From NCBI GenBank assembly GCA_963969395.1, contig OZ017799.1:374501-438500 (forward strand): a DNA stretch of 64,000 bases. Direction: 5' to 3'. Of this stretch, positions 45,048-58,330 are shown in pieces. Each line of letters begins with the position of its first letter. Position 1 is the stretch's first letter. Position numbers and translations under genes: made by a program. This stretch comes from Pseudoscleropodium purum (Eukaryota; Streptophyta; Bryopsida; Hypnales; Brachytheciaceae). The notes below the pieces were generated by a model, which did no database searches, was not told the origin of the DNA, and saw only the letters and a program-made list of their open reading frames with translations.

Positions 45048-47909
45048 AAGAAATAAACTTGAAGATTCCATTAAAATTAATTACGTCGCCAAGTATGATC
45101 ATATGCTACCGTACCCAAGCACCCGTAGATCGATCATCTCGGGGTTATCACATCACTACAGTTAGGTCGAGGATCATGAAGAGCCCAAGCTTGAATGATC
45201 AAAGTGATTAGCTAAAATTATCATGCCATGGTTTGGTTTGGATTGCATAGCACATAAACGAATCTCCAACTGAAAGGGGAGACATACAACATCTTCACAT
45301 TCATCATTTTCGATTCAGGAATAAAATGATCGCATGCCAAGTCTGCGATCACCACTGCTCGATCGAATGTCCCTGCGTACGTCTCTTGCAGTGCTGCTGA
45401 CATTCTAAGCCTGTTTCTGTGTGTCACTGGTGTTAATATATGGTGGGAAATTGTTCTGTTTGAGCTTGCGAAGGGCAATCGGCTCTCCTGCGAATTGCAA
45501 GGCATGCCAACCCCTACCACTTCCCCGCCACTTAACAACGATCCAGGCCGAGCTAGGGATCGAAGATTGCTTGCCGCTGCTGTTGCTTCAATTCTTCATT
45601 GTGAAGGTTGCATGGCTGCGGCAACCAGGCTGACAGAAGTGTGCATATCTCCAGATAGAGCGTGGTTGTCAGCTCGGAATTTGGTCGCGCCTGAGATAGT
45701 GCTACATCCTGACTCCTTCTGGCAAAGGTTGCAATTTGTTGATGGAAGCATGCACAATTGTCGCAGTGGAGCGGATCCGACACCTTTTCTTTCAAAAGTT
45801 AAAATCTCGAACCATGTGCATCCTGTGCATTGGAGCTAATCCATTGCTTGCCATGGTTAGTTAATTATTCATCGTCTTCAACGCATGGATCGAAGTGGAG
45901 AAGGCTTCGACCCCGCAACGCTCAGACTCATTCTTCCACAGGTAGGCCACACCTCGCTCCAAAGGGAACAAATTACGCTGTGAGGAAATGGCAAGAGATA
46001 CTCGACATTTCAGATGGAAATATCAGCCAGATGATGCTTGAATTTCAATAATTATGAACTGGATAATGGCCATGGAGGGTGCTGGCTGTAAAAGCGACCC
46101 TTTAAGGGCTGATCCGGCTTTTTCATAGGGGTGCATGAACAGAAATATTTTTAGCTCATTTCTCAAAGAAAGAAAAATGGATGCCAAACGTAACACAAGT
46201 GGTTTCATATTTTTCAAAGCATTTTTGAATTAGTTATGAATTTTCAAAGATTTCTGCAGTAGGTACCTATTTGTGACCCATAGGTCTCCCCAAATCTGTC
46301 CCCTTGCAACTTCTAAAGCGATTTTGGAACCATAGAGGAAATGATTGGCTCTTGGAATAAAATAAATAAATTTTTCTTGATTCTTTCAATAGCAACAGTG
46401 GTTAGTTTAAAGATTAGCTCCCACCCATTTTACAGCCAGCTATGGGGTGGTTGCAAGGAGAGGGTCGCAATTATAGCCTCTTACCTTATTGTTTGTTTGT
46501 AATGACCACAATAAAAATTTTGACGTTAGGTTCAATTCTGTATAACGTTTTCACAGGAAAAAGTGTTATGAATGGCTAAAAGCTCCAATACTGTGTCGCA
46601 GAAAGTAATACGGAGTGACGTAGTATTATTCATAATCAATTTTACATTTTTCAATCACAACCTTTGATCTTCATGATTCAAGAGTATAGGAAATAAGTTT
46701 GAAGAAAAGCAGGTTATGAGTTGCAACTTGTAATGGCCAACAATGATGACAGGCTTGTTAATGGGGCTCGTTAGTTATCTATTATACATTGACTTTGAGT
46801 TTGAGGTTGGTGTGTGGGAAAACATTTAGTGTTGCTCTTAGCTTTTGGTGCTTGTACTCAAATAGCATGTATATTTCATTATTCCACCCTTTGGGCACTT
46901 TAACTTTGAAATGTTGGATTGGTCACAAACTCACCATGAGAATAATCTTTTTTTTCATACCGTGTGAAAAAATCCAACAATATTTACTAGAGGTCAAACT
47001 ACTAATGCAAGACCTTCCATTTTCACATGAAATTTCAAAGATGAAACATGTGTATTTCTATCTTATATAGAATGATTCTTTATCATCTATTGCACATTTA
47101 CTGTTTGAAATAATGTTCTTAGTAATGGTACAAGGTTAAAATTTCAATTGATTTTGATAATCATTATCTATCCAAAGTCTACGAAATTCTACATGAGAAC
47201 TTAAGTGCATTGCATTTGAATTCCATAAAAAGATTCACAACACCAATGCATGCCCGAAAATCAATGAATGAAAATCATTGCATCATGTAGTGGTTAGATT
47301 ATTTTCATACAATACATTATTCAATTTGTGGTTGTTGGAGCAAGTAGGGGTTAAAGCGGTGACACATAAGGAGGTATACTAATAATGAAATTTAGTGTTA
47401 ACTAGACTAATTGATTTAATTTAAAATACCATAAATTATAACTCTTGATGAATATTCTTACCAACTATTTATATAAAGATCCTCTCTTTGAATAGTCTTG
47501 ATATTTATGCTTGTGGGGAAAATTTTCATCAGAAGGAGAAGCATTTTCAAATCAGTATCAAATCAATTAGCATGGTAACACTAAATTTCAATATTAGAGA
47601 AGCACTCTTTGACAGAATGGTGGGTTCCATCCATTCCACCCGCAACGAAAGTCATTCATCGATCGTCGTGCAAATGATATTCATCCAGATTAGCGGAGCT
47701 ATGATGTGTCTGGTCCGAGTGAAGTTTTCCTGCTCATGAGTCGCGTGGAATTGTTGCGGCGATGTTTATATTCTCGATTTAGCGTCAAGAGAATGACGAG
47801 GATCGTGGTGGAGTGATTCCTTGCGAGATACAGCGCTTCTTTCTATGGTCGTGGATTCTTGGATTCTTTAAATTTGTGGAATTCTTGCGGGAAGAATTAG
47901 GTCGAGAAC
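45048..47909. other. Intergenic DNA; one unconvincing GC-richer frame
   Basis: A 114-codon plus-strand frame at 45495-45839 has moderate GC content but no motif or homology I recognise; it could be an exon of an unknown gene or part of a 3'UTR. The remainder is AT-rich. The last few hundred bases should contain the promoter and leader of the methyltransferase gene starting at 47910. Confidence 0.45.
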
Positions 47910-50900
47910 ATGGCAATTTTGGCGCATTATTGGGCTTCTTGTGCAGGCGGACTGGAGTTTGCGCTTCTCAAGGAGGTAAGTCTTTTCTCATTCATTTTCA
48001 GTCATTTCTTTGATATTTCAGCTATTGCGGGCTGGCCAGGCCTTACATCTCGATTTTTCAATTAGTTCTGCTTGTCGACTTCTTTTGGAGATGGCGACGC
48101 CGTGATTGCACGGAGGGAGATTTTTTCTCTGGTGGAGTCGGAACTGAAATTTATGGCGTTGGAATGAATCATTCTACTAATGAATGCCGAATGTGAACAT
48201 TGTAGATGTTGCTATTTAATTTTTGTATGAAATTTCTGGTATCTAATGCCCTAAACCCTGCTGCATTTAGTTCTTGAAATTTATGAGGTTGGAATGAATC
48301 ATTCTACTCATGATTGCCGAAATGTGAACATTGTGGATGTTGCAATTTAATTATTGTATGAAATTTCTGGTTTCTAATACCCTAAACCCTGCTGCATTTA
48401 GTTCTTGAAGAGGGCTTAGTTTTCAAATTTGATTATTTCCAAGATGGATCGTCGAGAGGCGTTTCAATTTATACACACACTCTGTTTCGTGTGATTAGTC
48501 CAAGGGTGTAGCCTTCGGGGGTTTTTTCGTTCCTTTATTTTATGTATCGTCGGGGAGATGGATGTGGGCATGCACTGCCAGGCAAGGTTATTTGATTTGG
48601 TTCTTCTTTCTCGAAATATTTGATGCTAAGCTATCAATCCTGATTGCAGTTGGAAAGTCTGGAAGGAACAAATATCATTCCCGGCATTGACAGCTATGGA
48701 GGCATTCAGTTTCAGACAACGTCGTCTCCTCAGGTATTGATCTCGGACTGCTAGCTGTCATTTGTGAGATGGGATTGCCTTGCAATCTTTGATTCGCCTG
48801 TTTTTTTCCCTTCCATTACTCCATTGTGGTAGATGCTGCACTGGAATTGCATATAGCGGCTGTGTCGGTGCTATTTTCGACGACAATGCTAATTCCTTAA
48901 TTTTGTGACATTTGTAATTTAATCACCAACGCTATGCTTGAGTATAATTGGTTTCGTTCTCCTTCAGCCAGCGTTGCCGCTATGGATCCATGTCTAATTG
49001 AGATCTTTTCTGCTCTGTCCTTCATCTTATCTTGATTTTCTACATGGGTTTGCCTTCATAGTTCCATATATTGAAAGTGAGGCAGATACTCAGTTGAGGT
49101 TTTGTAAATCGTGAGCACAGTAAGACCCTTTAAACTGCCTCATTTAACGATTCTTCTTTACTGATGCAGAAAGTCGCAGAATTGAGGTCTGCTGACAACG
49201 TGTATGCCTTTCTTTCCCACCACAAGGTTTTCCCCTTGTGCATACCAGCTTTATATCAATTATGAATACACTTTGTGGCGAACATCACATGATATGGTAT
49301 GGTGGCATGCTTATCTGCAGGCTTCTTAAGGATTGTTTTGGATTTTATTCTGTTTCCTTTATTTGAAGAGCATGTCGTGTTTGCAGAATATTCCCGTAGA
49401 CAAGGAAGCAGGTATGTCCTTCATGCAATCCCTTGCGGACAAGGTAATGAATCCGAGTGATTATTGTATGTGATAACGTATGGTCATCTTTACAAATTGA
49501 CTAAATTCTCGAGACTTTCCTCTCTTTAAGGTCAAATTAGTATTCAGTGTACGTTTTCTCTGGGAGTAGTGTAGTCATATATGCGGATGGCTTCAGTATT
49601 CAGCTGCTCTATTTAATACATTGAATAATTTAATGATTACAGATCGACTGGGAGCCTGTCATGCAACTTCATAGACAGTGGCAAGAGGTAGATGAACCTG
49701 CATCTTCATCCGGAATTGACGAATCTCTTTTATCGATCAATGGGATTGCAAGTGCGGATCAGACGCATGAAACCCTGCAAAGGTCCTTTCGAGTCACAGG
49801 GAACAGAATCTGTTTGAACATGAAAAAACATGGCTACACTTCGATGGATGCTGCAGGTAGGTATCATGTTATTGTGAGTTTCTTCATCGTACTTGATCCT
49901 CTCATTGGTTAAGAGCATTAAGCATTCTGCTCTGCGATGTGGATGTTATCATTTGAATCATTTAGCAGTATCATGTTCTCAGATTTTCATAATTTCTCTC
50001 TTGGCTCATTCTGAAGAGTTGCTTCTGCTAAATACAAAAAAGCTTTGTTTCGTACAACCTCTTACAGGCTTATATGAATCGCTTATGATTTAGAATGCAT
50101 TAAAATTCTTCTTGTGCAGCCTCGATTGGGGATGGTATTCACGAGTTGCTGAGGTGGCCTGCTGACATGAGGAACTTCAATGGTTAGTATTTTAATTATG
50201 ATTCATTTAATCTGAACATATCTTTCTGGGAAACATTTTAAATTATGATTCAATATTGGATGCTGCTGAGTTTGTTTACTAAATTATAAAAAGGCTGAAA
50301 TGACAAGATCATCCGAGATATCAGCAACAAGAAACGGTTCCTTTCAAGACTGATGTGTTCTTTTTAGTGTTTTTATAGGTATTTTGATTTAATAGGATGG
50401 TACGCCTTGTAATTATCTCGTTTGTGATCATTGCAGTGGAAGTTCTGGCTTGGATAATTGATGACGAGATTCTTCTGGTCCTCGCACTCATATACAGGTT
50501 ACTTTCTACCTGAGATAAATTCTGTACCGTTTTCAAACTCGTGTCCCAGTATCTTGTTCATATTAATTCCTTGTCTATGGATAAAATATGCACTCTACTG
50601 CTCATAAAGTGCTGGCAAGTACAGATACCTAGCTATCCTTCTTCGTATTCAGATTGTATCGATAATTTTAATGTGCCGTTCTTCATGCTTCAATCCGTAG
50701 CTCTAGATTCGAAATATCCTTCTCAGTAGATATGACATGAAGCTTTGTAGAAAATCGTTGAAATCAAACTTGCTTCGATTTCTATACTCTATCTCAGTGG
50801 CAACAAGAAGAATACGAAGAATTTGCAAAACGCAAGCGTGATCGATAAAACTCATGCAATTGAAAAAGAAGACTTAGAAGGACAGGCTAAGTCGATCAAG

Positions 50901-53900
50901 AAGAAAGGGACTGCGGATAGACCAAGCCGTGCTGATGCTCAGGTTCGAACCAAAGAATCAAGCTCAAACTCCACGTCGTTTGGAACCGTTTCCAGTTTCT
51001 TCCAAGTTTGTGGGATTTTTTTTCTTATATTTTGCTTGAGACTTTCAGGTATCCACATCACTGATTCTTCAAAATGTTGTGGTCTATTAATGTAGTTACT
51101 TCTGGTATTTCATGGTAGATCTAGTTAGTACCTTTTTAATAAGTAAGTATGAAGGTAAATGAAGAATCTTTTGAATCCTGTGTATGAGTGGTTTAAGTCA
51201 GTTGTTATGAACATATTTTGTAAATTTAAGTTTTCTGTCTTGTTATCTGGCAGCTCTACTCCCGTAGACCATACCGAAAAGCATTAGTGCAGACTTCCCT
51301 GAAGCCCAGGTATGCAATCTGAACGCCTCTCATTAGTATTGCTACATTTGAATGTTGATTTTAATTCTCTTCGTCAGGCACGGTACCGAGTTATCTTCTT
51401 ACAACCCACGATTGCAAATTGATATCTCTTCATGAAAGTTGTCCTATGAACAAAACTGTCACTGAAATCTCATATTGTTTTGGAGTGGAGTGGTTAATAC
51501 TATCACTCAGTTTACAGGCTATTGCTATTATTTATGATACTTTTATAGTGTGTTGAGAGTGTTTTTTCTGGAGACAGTAATTTCTTCTTTTTATCAATAT
51601 TCAACCCGTGTCTTTGCTTGACTGTCAAATTTGAGACTTTGATTTTATGATGCACCCGATCTTGTGTAAATACATGTTATGGGCACAAGCATTTGTATTT
51701 GACGAGAGAGCAGGGTTTGTTGTAATGCTTATTGTGTATCGGACTTTGAATTATGTGAGATTTGGTCTTATGACAGCACAGCATATGGGCTTCTGCAGCT
51801 AGCTGACGTCCAGCCTGGCGACATTGTCCTCGATCCCATGTATGTGACGTATGCTTGCTCCACTTGCTCCACCTTCTGGTAGCAAAAGTTGTGCTTCGTA
51901 CTGACCATATTCTGTGCGTTTACAATAAACTTTAAAAGGCTGCTTTAAGTATTCTAATGGGATGATGTTGAGACATGGAGTTTTCACATATTCCTGTGCA
52001 GGTGTGGCTGTGGGACTATACCTTTGGAGGCCAGCAATTGGCTGGGAACAAGGGTCATGGGTCTAGCTGGTGATTTCGTAGATACCGCAGTTGATGCAGC
52101 ACGTTTGAACTCCCTTGGTAAGAGTGTGGTTCATAGTCATTCTCAGCCACATTTCAGCTAGAGGAATCCTGAGGGAATGAAAGCGCCACCCTCAAAGCAG
52201 TCATCAAGTAGTCTCTTGCAGCAATTCTAGACCAAGGGCAATAGGACTTTCTTTCATAATCCTATGTTTCAATGCCCAGAATATTGTCAATTAAATATGG
52301 GTGTGACCATCTTTCTTGCAGCTGGTGAATCTGCAGGGCCTTCAGATGTAATTTGGTGGGATGCATCAATGCTTCCATTGCGAACTGCAAGTATTGACCG
52401 AGTTATATGTGATATGCCATTTGGAAACCGTTGTGGTAATCATCTCTCCATGTCTGCTAATATAATGACATCTTGGACTAACAGAAGTAGCTCATTTCAT
52501 TCCATACGTATATATCTGTATTGGTCCAAAATCTGCTGTCACACTAGTTACTGTTCTGTTGGAATCCGTGCAGGCAACCACAAGGTTAGGGAGGTTCTTT
52601 GCCCAAGGGTTGTTAAACAGGTTGGGCTCGTCTTCACCTCACTTCCCAATAGGTTTGCTTTAATTTCCTTCTTGTGTGACTGTATTTGTAACAAATAGGC
52701 AGGCCACTAGTACTTAGCTGGCTATTGCTCCTTAGGGTCAAGATAAAAAATACTGAATATTACTTATGACATCTGCCATAGCCCACTCATCCATTTCATT
52801 AGTGAAAATGAGCACGTGTGATGAGTGTCAGGAGCATTTGAGTTTCAGAGATTATAATATTTTTACCGAACATGACACTCCTTAAAACCTTTTGTGCGAC
52901 GGTATTGAGGTGGAAAAGCATAATTGGAGTCATGCATGACTTGCTGTGGGCGTGAACGTAATATTTGTTTTGACCTCAAGGTTGACTTGTTGCACTGTTT
53001 CACTTTTTATTTGTGTAGGTTGTACGTGTTCTAAGACCTGATTCAGGTAGGTCCGATGTCATCTATATTGATCCGCCAGACGAAAACTTAAACTAATTAG
53101 AGAGTCAAGTAATTGAGATGTATATAAACTCAATTGTTACATACAGTCACCAATTTGAGTCTAATTTACGCTGGTGCCTTGGTTGTGTAAATTCCAGTTC
53201 ATATATGTTGTCAATGCTTGAGAAACTCATAGGCTATAGATGATAACGTAGGCTTTGCAGAGAATGTGAGTTCGACATGCTGTAGAAATGTTAATTTTGT
53301 GCATTCATGAAATTAAACTCGCTTCTGCGTCTTGATCTGGAAGTGGGGTATGAATATTTGACAAACTTATTTATTCTGTGAGATTTATTTGTAACTTGCC
53401 AGTCCGCTTCCATGTCATAGCCTTGCGTACTTAGTTACATCAAATGCTTAGATGTAGCACTTTACATTTTTTTGTGTTGATGTGTTAAGATTTGATGTAC
53501 AGGGATCGCAGTGCTGATGGCTCAGAGCAAGACTATGAAAGAGGAAATATTGGTCAATCAGAAAGCGTACTTGAATCTGCAACAACACTTCTATGTGTAC
53601 ATGGAGGTGAATTGCTAGTGTGCTCTTCAAGTATTTTGTTCCTACTAGAAATTTTAGACCTGATTTTCTTTGTACCGTTTTGTATACTTTTCTGTACTAT
53701 TTAATTATCCAAATCTTCCTAGAAGCTAGGTACCTGCGATGCTTGTGTGGTGCTCTCCGCATCCGCATTCCGGCCTAGAAACGTTGACTGTAAAACGGAT
53801 CAGGGTAACAGCGAAGTCTTCGAGATACGAAAAAATCCTCTTAGATCCCACTGCACAAATGTAAAGCTAAATCAATACTCAAGAGTTCTGTGAGCTAATT

Positions 53901-54308
53901 AGGAAAGCATTAATTAGATTCAACTTCTTCTACACTTGCATCCTAGAAAATATTTTTATTAAAAACTCAACTGCTTTTCAGGGGTTGAAGGTTGACGTAT
54001 TCGTAGTTCGCCGGACCACGGAACCAGCCCCGATACAGGTTGATTATTTTATTCCTTGAGACTAGCTGGTTTTTTCTAGCAGTGGTGTTTGGTGTCCTGT
54101 ATTGTGTTTCTCTGGCGTGAGGAATATTTATCCAAAGGACAGAATTTGTATTTGGGAAGATATTGCAGCTCTATTTTTCTCACTGATTACTCGTATTTTT
54201 GTGATTGGTCTTATCCAACAGCAAATTGAGAGGCCAATCAAGAGAGTGGCTAAGCGGAAGCGGAATCCAGAGCAGTTTATCAAGCAGCCACCAACTCTTA
54301 ATTTATAA
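47910..54308 (+). CDS. THUMP-domain RNA guanine-N2-methyltransferase (THUMPD2/3, Trm14-like), 17 exons
   Basis: Exons, all GT/AG and in frame: 47910-47975, 48650-48733, 49170-49226, 49387-49443, 49643-49856, 50120-50182, 50437-50497, 50798-50942, 51254-51309, 51777-51839, 52002-52117, 52322-52435, 52574-52620, 53019-53046, 53503-53606, 53982-54038, 54222-54308. They encode 472 aa ending in TAA. The N-terminal half is THUMP-like (FRVTGNR near 138, then VEVLAWIIDDEILLVLAL near 181-198), which binds RNA. A Lys-rich insert (~201-249) leads to SRRPYRKAL (252-260). The catalytic Rossmann domain has the SAM-binding motif DPMCGCGT (287-294), an acidic residue in WWDA (D341) and the active-site motif DMPFG (358-362), the form typical of the THUMPD2/3 group. 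Family members make m2G in tRNA, and THUMPD2 in U6 snRNA; which applies here is not decidable. The basic C-terminal tail could be a nuclear signal. The exon 3 donor (GTTTTC) is weak. Confidence 0.9.
48146..48406. repeat. 130-bp tandem duplication in intron 1 of the methyltransferase gene
   Basis: Copy 1 is 48146-48275 and copy 2 is 48276-48406. They are about 90% identical, with one single-base indel. Each ends with CCCTAAACCCTGCTGCATTT, which includes a plant telomere-like word. Confidence 0.85.
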
Positions 54309-57300
54309 TTTGATAGTTCAATGCTCAAAGGTTATCTTCGTTTTCAGTGAATTGATGGAAGACAACCCCCAAATGCCACTGCAATGGAAATGTAGTTTAG
54401 CAGGTTTAGAAATTCAATCTCCCAAGGCGGCGAGCGACAACACATTGTAGAATTCTTAAGTCTCTATTCTAACAAATTGTAAAAGGTTGGGATACTAGTA
54501 CGTGAGTTTGTAAGCCTGAGCCTATGAGCCTCCATTTTTTTGTTCCATTTAGAGTTTGGAAACCCATCAAGAACCTACGATCATGGAATTAGATGTAAGG
54601 ATCTTTAGTTTGAATGAACAACAAATGAATATGCCACTATGTGATTTTGTATTAAAAAATTGAACAAATGTATTTCCAAAATTGAGATGCAGTCAAAATA
54701 GATAGTGTTTGTAAGCAAGTACATGATAAAAATAGGTGTAATGGTTTAGAATGTCTTACTACATAGTACTTAAATATAAAATTGCAAAAATTGCAAATTA
54801 CATCATAACATCATAAGGATGACATTTATGAAGTCTAAAATAGGAATAGCAAACGTGGGTTGTAAAGGTTGAATAAAATATGGGAATAAGCAAAGGTTCT
54901 AAACATTATAGGTACTAAATTATGAACAATACTTTTGAATGATTAAATGATAAATATAATCTTCATGATGGGTCTTCATATAAATTTAAAGGATGAAAAT
55001 GGACCATCTATTTTATTTTATTTTTATAACTATATTCGAAAATAAAAACAAAAATATTTTAGACATTGAATATTTAAAATAAATATAGTATTCATATGTT
55101 ATGTACCATATAAATGTACTAACCCTAAATGACCTTAACAACTATTTTTTTAATCAATGTTTTTTATTTTTATTTTTATTTTTTTAAAATTTCATTTAAA
55201 AAATAATATTAATAATTTCTTAAAGCTTGTATACATAATTAATTTAAATGGTAGAGGTTTGATTTAATTCCAAATTAAACTTCACTATGTGGAATTTTAT
55301 AAAGTTTAGTGATAGAATGTGATTTGAGGCTTATGATTTACAAAAGAATGTAGTATCCCACAACAATATGTACATGGTCTCCACATAATAAAAAATAGTG
55401 GACAAAAAATCCATATCATTTAGAAGATAGTTAATAGTCACACCGAAATCAACCATAGTAGCATCAAAAGTTTTTTTGTCTGAATAGCCTTTTACCATAT
55501 ACAAAATTTAAATTAGAGTAATGTAATGATTGAATAAAAAGGTTCATAAATATAATATAATTTAAATAATAAAAAAAGACAAGTATTGAAGTACTTACTT
55601 GAGCCCACCAATCATGTAATTTTATGAAGCCACTTAGAAAAATCAATATCATTTGATTTTGTTTTACAAAATTTGAAAGCCTCACAAAAAAAGTAAGAGA
55701 CTTGTTCTACATCTCTAGCTACTTAATCTTCATAGAAGTGTTCATTATTGAAGTTACCAACATCCAAAGCTTCTCTTTAGTCATCTCTAAACTTTCATCA
55801 TGAGTTTTATAATGACACTTCATTTGCTCCAAAATAATTATGATATACTTAAAATATGTAATAGGGATTTGGTTCTTCAATTATGAATGAGAAGCTACCT
55901 TCACCTTATCAACAACTTTGAAGATTCATTCGTCAACTGCACTTATAGTCTAATTTGATGAATTGTAATACTTTTCATGAATTTTCTTTGAGTTGTAGTA
56001 GAAGCATTTTTCAACTCTTGTCACAAATGGTAAATGATATACAAGTATAAGCAAATTTGCACATGATAACAAATGTTATAATGTACAATAGAACAACATA
56101 ATATTAATTCAAAATAACAAGAACAAAAGGAAGGCCTAAAAATTGAAAAAAAATTGAAATTAAAAATAAAACTTTAGAAATGACCGTGATATAAGACTTT
56201 GTTTAGAGCTTCAAAAGTCGGAGTCAATAAAGTTTTTTATTTTAATTTTTGCTTGGCTTTAGCTAGAATATAATCTTCTTTGAAGACAAATTTAAAAAAT
56301 ATGAGAATGGTTGCTTAGTAATACTTTGAATGCAATGAAGCTTGTGAACAAGATTTATAGAAACATGGGCATTTGGGTTTCTTTTAGTGAAACAAGATTT
56401 ATTGTGTTAAAATATATGTTTAAAGTGAACATCAAACAAAATAAGGTAAAATAATGATAATTGTAATGGTCCAAACCAAAGAAGCTTTAGAGATTAAGAA
56501 TTAAAAAGAAATAAAAAATGATAATTATGAAATATAAAGAATTATCAAGTGACATTATGTAATGTTGCCAATATAGTTATAATGTACCTCTTGACCTCCA
56601 AAACAATATTGTCAACAATATAATGCCACATGAAGTCATCTATATAATCACAATTGATAATAGGCAACCATGCTTGCAAATAGTAGTTGCAATCTCACAC
56701 TATAAACATCTTACTAGAGAAAAGTGAAATCTTTATCATTCTTCAATTTTTTTTTTCAAATGCAACATTTGCTCACACTCAGTTGACACTCCACAATTTA
56801 ATAATTAATATGATTTATGACATCTACTATCTTCCCTTCATTATTCTTGAAGGCCATATAGAAAATTCCATTTCCTTCCATATAACTATAAATAACAAAA
56901 TGTGCAACTAATTCATGGCATCATTTTTCAGAAAAGGCCTAACAATTGGCAAAAAAATCACATAACATGAAAGAACATTGATTTTTTTATTTTGCCCTTA
57001 GTTGATACTTCAACTTTTCAAGACAAGAAGTGTTCACAATCCCTTTCTTTAAAAAGCCATACAATTGTAATTCTAGTTGATCTTTAAAAAGAAGTTGAAG
57101 TAAAGCATCTAATCTTTGTACTTGTGGATCTCTTTGTAACAACATCTATAAAAGAAAACTACATTGCAATTAGCAAAACCAATCTTGTACCAAATAGAAA
57201 AATATTAGATTGGTTATGTTGATTTCAATGCAATTTCTTTTTAAAGATTTCTGAAATCTCGTTTAAATCAAGATAAAAAATAAACAAATTGTGTATATGT

Positions 57301-57320
57301 ATTGTATAACATGTAATTCA
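54309..57320. other. Methyltransferase 3' region, then AT-rich gene-free DNA
   Basis: The first ~200 bases are probably 3'UTR. Beyond that the sequence is AT-rich with no credible frame, RNA gene or paired terminal repeats that I can recognise. Confidence 0.55.
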
Positions 57321-57324
57321 ACAT

Positions 57325-58330
57325 AGTAGTCGTTAATGGCTATGCACTAGAAAGGCCCAAAATTTTTAGTATTTGACCAAATTCTAGAATATGTTGTAAA
57401 CAATTAAAATCCCCAAAATCGTGGTTGTTAATGGTTGTACACTAGGAAGACCAAAATAATTCCAACATTTGATCAAATTCTTGCATATGCTACAAGTAAA
57501 TTTGAATCCCCAAAATCGTGGATGTTTGATGGCTAAATTTATTTAGCATTTGACCAAATTCTTACATATACTATAAGAAAATTTGAATCTATAAAATAAT
57601 GGCTGTGAATGGTTGTGTATTTAGAAGGCAAAAAAAATTTAGCATTTGAACCAAATTTTTGCATATGGTGTAAGCAAGTTTGAATCCTCAAAATAGTGGC
57701 TATTAACAATTGGGGTCTAAGAAAATTTCAACATTTGATCAAATTCTTACAGATGCTGCAAACAAATTTGTATTTCCTAGATTATAGTTATAAATGGCTA
57801 GGATCTAGGAAGGCCCAAAATTTTCAAGTATTTGACTAAATTTTCACATACATTGAAAACAAATTTGAATCCCTAATATTGTAGCTATTAATGGCTGGGG
57901 TCTAGAAAGGCCCCAAATTTTTCAACATTTGACTAATTTTTGCATACACAACAAACAAATTTGAATTTCTAAAACTATAGCCATTAGCAGTTGGGGTCTA
58001 AGAAGGCCCATGAAATTTCAAATATTTGATCAAATTCTTGCAGATGCTAGAAACAAATTTGAATCCTCTAAACTATAGCCATTAATGACTTGGGGTCTAG
58101 GAAAACCCATTAAATTTCAAATATTTGACCAAATTCTTGCATATGCTGAAAACAAATTTGAATCCTCTAAATCATAACCATTAATGGCTAGGGCTCTAGG
58201 AAGACCCAAAAAATTGCAACATTTGACTAATTCTCATATATGCTACAAACAAATTTGAATCCTGTAAACCATAGCCATTAACAACTAGAGTTTAGAAAGG
58301 CCCCAAAATTTTCAAGTTTTAACCATATAG
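57325..58330. repeat. Degenerate ~97-bp tandem array, about 11 copies
   Basis: A unit built of (G/C)(C/T)(T/C)ATTAATGGCT, GGTCTAGGAAGGCCC, an A/T stretch, ATTTGACCAAATTCTTGCAT, ATGCT and CAAATTTGAATCC recurs about every 86-99 bp. Unit starts are near 57330, 57421, 57511, 57597, 57694, 57783, 57880, 57976, 58074, 58173 and 58270. Right-hand copies keep the most regular spacing. Short frames inside are not conserved from copy to copy, so it is non-coding. Confidence 0.85.

Noticed and set aside
45495..45839. 114-codon frame as a real gene
   Set aside because: No motif, no family resemblance, no clear splice partners; mentioned only as a weak possibility.
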